Made by a program: the position numbers and the translations under genes
Part shown: one piece after another, positions 60,564 to 64,000 of the stretch
Layout of the letters: each line of letters opens with the position of its first letter
Position numbering within the stretch: position 1 is the stretch's first letter
Source of the DNA: Archangium primigenium
Lineage (GTDB): Bacteria; Myxococcota; Myxococcia; Myxococcales; Myxococcaceae
DNA length: 64,000 bases
Assembly: GCF_016904885.1 (NCBI RefSeq)
Contig: NZ_JADWYI010000001.1
Coordinates: 1,984,001-2,048,000 of the forward strand
Direction of reading: 5' to 3'
Notes under the pieces: generated by a model
The model's database searches: none
Seen by the model: the letters and a program-made list of their open reading frames with translations, nothing else
Told to the model about the DNA's origin: nothing

Positions 60564-61559
60564 GTGTCCACGAGTCAGGGAGCGGGGCCGCCTCGGCCCG
60601 AGGCCTTGAGGCCGGGCTCGCAGGTGGGCGCTTGGCGCGTGGTGGAGGCGCTGGGCGTGGGCGGGCAGGGCGCGGTCTACCGGGTGGAGGACAGGGCCCG
60701 TCCAGGTGAGTTCCACGCGCTCAAGCTCTCCCTGCACGCGCGAGACAAGCGGGCCGAGCGCGAGGTGGCGTTGATGATGAGCCGGGCGGCCCATCCCCAC
60801 GTGGTGCGCTTCCATGGCTGTGCCCGCTGGCCCCGCCCGCGCGAGGGCTGGCTGGGCATCGTCATGGATTGGGTGCCCGGCCAGGCGCTGGACGCCTGGG
60901 CGGAGTCCGGCGCCACCTTCCGGCGACTGGCCCTCGTGGGGGCCACGGTGGCGCGGACGCTGGGCGAGCTGCATGCGCGGGGCGTGCTGCATCGAGACCT
61001 CAAGCCCGAGCACATCCGGGTGCGCGCCTCGGACGGGCAGCCGGTACTGCTCGACTTCGGCGCGGGCTGGTACGAGGGCGCTCCGCCCCTCACCACCGGC
61101 CCCCTGCCTCCCGCGACGCCCTATCTCCTCAGCCCCGAGGCGGCCTACACCCTGTGGCGCAGCTCCAGGCAGGCCGGGGTCCGCCACCTCTTCCAGCCCG
61201 CCGATGACCTGTATGCCCTGGGCATCTGCCTCTACCGGGCCACCACCGGGCACCATCCCTTTCCCGAGGGCTGGCCCCCGGAGGTGCTGCTGTCGGCCTC
61301 CGTGCACGTGCTGCCGCTCGCGCCCTCGCGCGTCAACCCGCGTGTCCCCCGGGCCTTGAGTGACATCGTCATGCGGCTGCTGGAGAAGGACCCCCGGGCC
61401 CGCCATCCGGACGGCGCGGCGCTCGCGGCGGCCCTGCTCGCGGCCTCCGAGGAGACGGACCCGGAATGGGACGCACCCATCTTCGAGTGGGATGCACAGG
61501 AGCACGAGATCGTCCGGCCGCCGAGGCCTCGGCCCACGAGGTCCACGCGCCGCCCGTGA
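60564..61559 (+). CDS. serine/threonine protein kinase
   Basis: A 331-residue eukaryotic-type kinase. It has G-V-G-G-Q-G-A-V-Y (glycine loop, residues 32-40), A-L-K-L with the catalytic Lys, H-R-D-L-K-P-E-H, L-L-D-F-G-A-G-W for the metal loop, and D-D-L-Y-A-L-G-I. The C-terminus is Arg/Pro rich and ends just where relatives continue into a membrane segment; here that part is encoded by an overlapping second frame (GTGA). The start GTG 60564 has GGAGG seven bases upstream. Targets unknown. Confidence 0.92.
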   Translation: MSTSQGAGPPRPEALRPGSQVGAWRVVEALGVGGQGAVYRVEDRARPGEFHALKLSLHARDKRAEREVALMMSRAAHPHVVRFHGCARWPRPREGWLGIVMDWVPGQALDAWAESGATFRRLALVGATVARTLGELHARGVLHRDLKPEHIRVRASDGQPVLLDFGAGWYEGAPPLTTGPLPPATPYLLSPEAAYTLWRSSRQAGVRHLFQPADDLYALGICLYRATTGHHPFPEGWPPEVLLSASVHVLPLAPSRVNPRVPRALSDIVMRLLEKDPRARHPDGAALAAALLAASEETDPEWDAPIFEWDAQEHEIVRPPRPRPTRSTRRP

Positions 61560-61926
61560 CCCGAGGGCGGTGGCGTTGGCCCCCGGGACTGGGATGGGCC
61601 GCGGCGGCGCTCTTGATGCTGCTGCCCCTGGTGCGGCTCGCGCCGGGGGGAAGCGTCCCCGACGCGGCGTGGGTCACGGACCTGCGCGTGGAGTCCGCGC
61701 CTGGCCCCTCCGAGCCGCCGCCTCAGCCCGCCCGCGACCAGAAGCTGGCTCTCTGCGAAGACGGATTGGAGGTGGAGCTGTCCGGTGGATGTGGCATCGG
61801 CTCTGGCAGCGGCCTCCGGCCTGTCCGCGGAAGACCGTCGCGTACAAGGACCAGTGCCTCTGGCCCGTCCCCAAGTCGAAGGCGCTTCCGACGAGCGTGG
61901 ACGCGGGGACGCCCGGGGCGCGATGA
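61556..61926 (+). pseudogene. membrane/tail protein of the kinase, frameshifted
   Basis: The GTG at 61556 overlaps the kinase stop. The frame gives a membrane helix (A-A-A-A-L-L-M-L-L-P-L-V) and a periplasmic part up to E-V-E-L-S-G-G-C at about 61795. From there a different frame continues with W-H-R-L-W-Q-R-P-P-A-C-P and K-T-V-A-Y-K-D-Q-C-L-W-P-V to TGA 61926. Kinase-associated tails in myxobacteria, as I recall them, read G-x-C-W-x-P ... R-P-P-C-P continuously, so one base is missing near 61796. A sequencing error or a true mutation are both possible. Confidence 0.7.
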
Positions 61927-62083
61927 CGACGGACCATGTCCGAAAAGGAGGGATGTTGGTGAAAACGGACACGGTGACAACGATTGGCTCCGGACCGGAG
62001 GGGCCTTTGTCTCCGAACGCCCGAGGCCCGGTGCCACGGAGCGTGTCCCGGGCGGGGCTGGAGGACTCAATCGGGACGGGGAC

Positions 62084-63367
62084 TCAGGCGGCGAGGAACG
62101 CGCGGTTCTCCTGGATGAGGGTCTTGGCCGGGCGCGTGTCGTAGTTGATGCCGTTCATGCGCGACTGGAACTCGGCCACGGCCATGCGCTCTTCCTGGCC
62201 CCAGGGGTTGATGTACTTCACGTACTCCTTGCCCTGGTGCTTCTCCAGGCCGGTGACGAGCAGCTGGTGGCCGCCGTTGCGGTACTTGATGCCGGCCAGC
62301 ACGTTCTGTCCCTCGGCCAGCTCCGAGCGGATGCGGTCCATGAGCTTGGCGCGGTCCTTGGTGTTGGTGTCGTAGGACATGTTGTGGTCATAGACGGCGT
62401 CGTAGAGGGCATCGAGGCCCCGGGCGGTGGCGCCCGCGTTGCGGTTCTCCTTGGAGGCCGAGTCGCGGTAGTCCCGGTCGCCATTGGAGGCCTCCATGAA
62501 GATGGGGGCGAGCAGCCGCTGGGTGAGGGCCCGGCCCGAGCCGTCATCCTTGAAGGCCGTGTCCTTCTCGCGCGGCAGCGTGGTGCCGTTGGCGAGCTTG
62601 ACGTTGCCCGAGGTGCTGGCGGCGGCCTTGATGAGGCGCGCGTACTCGGCGGGCCGCTCGATGTTCAGGCCGATGGTCATGGCCGTGGGGGCGCAGGTGC
62701 CACGCGCGCCCTGGTTGATGGCGCTCGGGGTGGCCAGCTCCTGCACCAGGTCGGTGAGCAGCGTCTGTCGGTCCACACGCCGCTCGATGTCGTTGCCTTG
62801 CGCGATGTCCGACAGGTGCTGGAGGACGGAGCCCTCGTTGAGGAAGTCCGAGCCCTTCTCCAGGCGGCCGCTGACGAGCAGCTTCTGGAGCGCGAGCGTG
62901 GCCACGGGGTTGTTGGCGGCGGCGAGCTCCTGGCGCACCGTCGCATAGCGCGCGCTCTCCTGGGGCGAGAGGCGGGCGAGCTGCTGCTGCTCGAGGGCCT
63001 CGTGCGACTTCACCTGGGCCTGGGCGGCCTTGTAGCGCGAGGACTTGGGATTGGTGTTGGTGGAGCGCTCGACGTTGAAGGCGTCCTGGACGACGACGGC
63101 GCCGTTGTAGCCCTGCTTGCGGTTGGCCTGCGCGTTGAGCAGCGCGTCCATCTGGCTCACGGCCTGCGCGCGCACCTTGTCGCTGGCCGAGGGCTTGGAG
63201 GGCTCGAACACCGAGCCGCCACCGTGGCCCGTGGTGGGCGCCGGTGCCGGAGCGGGCGTGGGCGTCGGGGCGGGCTTGGTGCACCCAGGCGCCTTGGGCG
63301 GGGTCTTGGTGCAGGAGGAGGAGACGCGAACGGTGGTGGAGGAGGAGAAGGAAGAAGAGCAGCGCAT
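62084..63367 (-). CDS. papain-like cysteine protease-fold protein
   Basis: A 427-residue protein. The N-terminal 60 residues are low complexity (Ser, then a Pro/Ala/Thr stretch) with cysteines, without a clear signal peptide. The middle is helical. The C-terminal half shows a papain-like set: I-N-Q-G-A-R-G-T-C-A-P-T-A with Q219 and C225, G-G-H-Q-L-L-V-T-G with H367, and Y-I-N-P-W-G with N387. The precise family is unknown to me; an effector or toxin-like protease is possible. It follows, on the same strand, another papain-fold gene that enters from the right edge, and a decayed copy is 1.7 kb away. Confidence 0.72.
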   Translation of the reverse strand: MRCSSSFSSSTTVRVSSSCTKTPPKAPGCTKPAPTPTPAPAPAPTTGHGGGSVFEPSKPSASDKVRAQAVSQMDALLNAQANRKQGYNGAVVVQDAFNVERSTNTNPKSSRYKAAQAQVKSHEALEQQQLARLSPQESARYATVRQELAAANNPVATLALQKLLVSGRLEKGSDFLNEGSVLQHLSDIAQGNDIERRVDRQTLLTDLVQELATPSAINQGARGTCAPTAMTIGLNIERPAEYARLIKAAASTSGNVKLANGTTLPREKDTAFKDDGSGRALTQRLLAPIFMEASNGDRDYRDSASKENRNAGATARGLDALYDAVYDHNMSYDTNTKDRAKLMDRIRSELAEGQNVLAGIKYRNGGHQLLVTGLEKHQGKEYVKYINPWGQEERMAVAEFQSRMNGINYDTRPAKTLIQENRAFLAA

Positions 63368-63480
63368 GGGAGCCTCGGGGGTGCGGCGAGTGGATGCCGA
63401 GACATTGAGCAAGCGATGGGCCAACCCCGTGCGCTGACCACCTCCCTCGGAAGCGCCCGGCGGATTGCTGTCTTCAGACC

Positions 63481-63516
63481 TCAATCCGCCGCCTCACCTG
63501 CCGTCTGCATCCCTCA
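63481..63516. repeat. leader repeat, copy at the intact papain-like gene
   Basis: Matches 60431-60466 at 35 of 36 bases. Beside it, CGGATTG (63461-63467) and CAATCCG (63482-63488) form an inverted repeat only at this intact copy. It lies about 115 bases upstream of the ATG, in the likely promoter. Confidence 0.8.
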
Positions 63517-63572
63517 ACCCCGCCGCGACACGCGCCGGTGGCGCCAGCTGCGAGCGCCGCGGGGGGGCGGGC

Positions 63573-64000
63573 TCAGATGCCCGACATGCTCACGTTCTTG
63601 CCGCCCTTGGAGCCGGTGCCCGGGGTGTTGCCCAGCGCCGCGGCGTACAGCGTGTTCTGCGCGCGCAGGCGCTGGGAGCTCGCGTGGGTGTTGGCCTTCA
63701 CGGAGACGAAACCGCCGCCCTTGTGGCCGCCGCCGGTGAAGGCCTCCTGGAGCTGCTGCGGCGACAGGTAGTAGTCCTTGCCCGTGGCCGGGTTCTTCAC
63801 CAGGTACTTGCCGGTGCTCTCGTCCTTGCCATCGACGATGACCCAGTGGGCCGTGCCCGCGCTCCCCGTGCCCCCGCCCTTGTCGATCTTGTCCGAGTCC
63901 ACCAGGGCGACGACCTTGTGGCCCTGCTGCAGCGACGCGTCCAGCTTGGAGATGAGCCGCGGGTCCGTGTGCGCCACGCCCTGGGTCACCTCCAGTCCCG
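63573..64000 (-). CDS. papain/C39-like fold protein, C-terminal part
   Basis: The open frame enters from the right edge and codes for at least 142 residues to a TGA at 63573-63575. The block T-A-H-W-V-I-V-D-G-K-D and V-K-N-P-A-T-G-K-D-Y-Y-L-S resembles the catalytic His and Asp/Asn half of C39-like or papain-fold peptidases; the Cys half must lie beyond the window. The C-terminal 40 residues are Gly/Asn/Ser rich. It precedes the intact papain-like gene on the same strand and may be a diverged member of that family. Confidence 0.65.
   Translation of the reverse strand, partial: GLEVTQGVAHTDPRLISKLDASLQQGHKVVALVDSDKIDKGGGTGSAGTAHWVIVDGKDESTGKYLVKNPATGKDYYLSPQQLQEAFTGGGHKGGGFVSVKANTHASSQRLRAQNTLYAAALGNTPGTGSKGGKNVSMSGI

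Overview
The window is very GC-rich DNA with long, tightly packed genes. Its gene content points to a myxobacterium, probably of the Cystobacterineae (Archangium/Cystobacter/Myxococcus group). The main signs are a DUF2378 protein (a family I know almost only from myxobacteria), two eukaryotic-type Ser/Thr kinases (one fused to an AAA ATPase and a histidine kinase), many secreted or lipidated proteins of unknown role, MacAB-TolC efflux genes and a lone MshEN-domain protein. This placement rests on gene content only; there is no rRNA gene here. I saw no tRNA, insertion sequence or CRISPR array.

Region by region. (1) 1-10134, minus strand: a tightly coupled operon reading inositol-3-phosphate synthase, HD-like protein, Gfo/Idh/MocA dehydrogenase, zinc-ribbon metallo-beta-lactamase-fold protein, two tandem YcaO proteins, xylose-isomerase-like TIM barrel, GT4 glycosyltransferase, LmbE/PIG-L deacetylase, and the start of a further gene at the left edge. 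The ends of the operon resemble mycothiol-type chemistry (Ino1, MshA-like, MshB-like), while its middle holds inositol-redox-like enzymes and YcaO ATP-dependent enzymes. I know of no described pathway with this set, and it is the best candidate for an undescribed system. (2) 10135-13895: a 60-bp-period repeat, a strong terminator, a MATE exporter, a DUF6321 protein with a basic tail, and phosphofructokinase. (3) 14088-30198: NagB-family protein with altered catalytic residues, M14 carboxypeptidase, S41 protease, VWA protein, lytic transglycosylase, PanE-like reductase, D-2-hydroxyacid dehydrogenase, Uma2 nuclease, SerA and several lipoproteins. (4) 30469-37394: MshEN protein, stand-alone acyl carrier protein, SAM methyltransferase and a 1661-residue kinase/ATPase/histidine kinase; this could be a signal-making and signal-sensing group. 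(5) 37650-46015: PHB depolymerase, lipase-like lipoprotein, outer-membrane protein, 3-hydroxybutyrate dehydrogenase, MFS importer and a secreted hydrolase-like protein, which look like a polyhydroxybutyrate-use island. (6) 46056-52993: response regulator, histidine kinase, MacA, MacB ATPase, permease and TolC in one operon. (7) 53378-59776: FG-GAP lipoprotein, double-hotdog protein, DUF2378 protein, and the tyrosine-degradation pair maiA-hppD. (8) 59816-64000: a small family of papain-like genes (one decayed, one intact, one cut by the edge) interrupted by a Ser/Thr kinase whose membrane/tail gene carries a one-base frameshift.

Regulatory structure is also visible: two hairpins that bury ribosome binding sites (ahead of the DUF6321 and FG-GAP genes), a perfect 12-bp inverted repeat over a promoter between panE and a SUKH-like gene, a three-hairpin leader ahead of the giant kinase, and -10 boxes placed as in leaderless genes.
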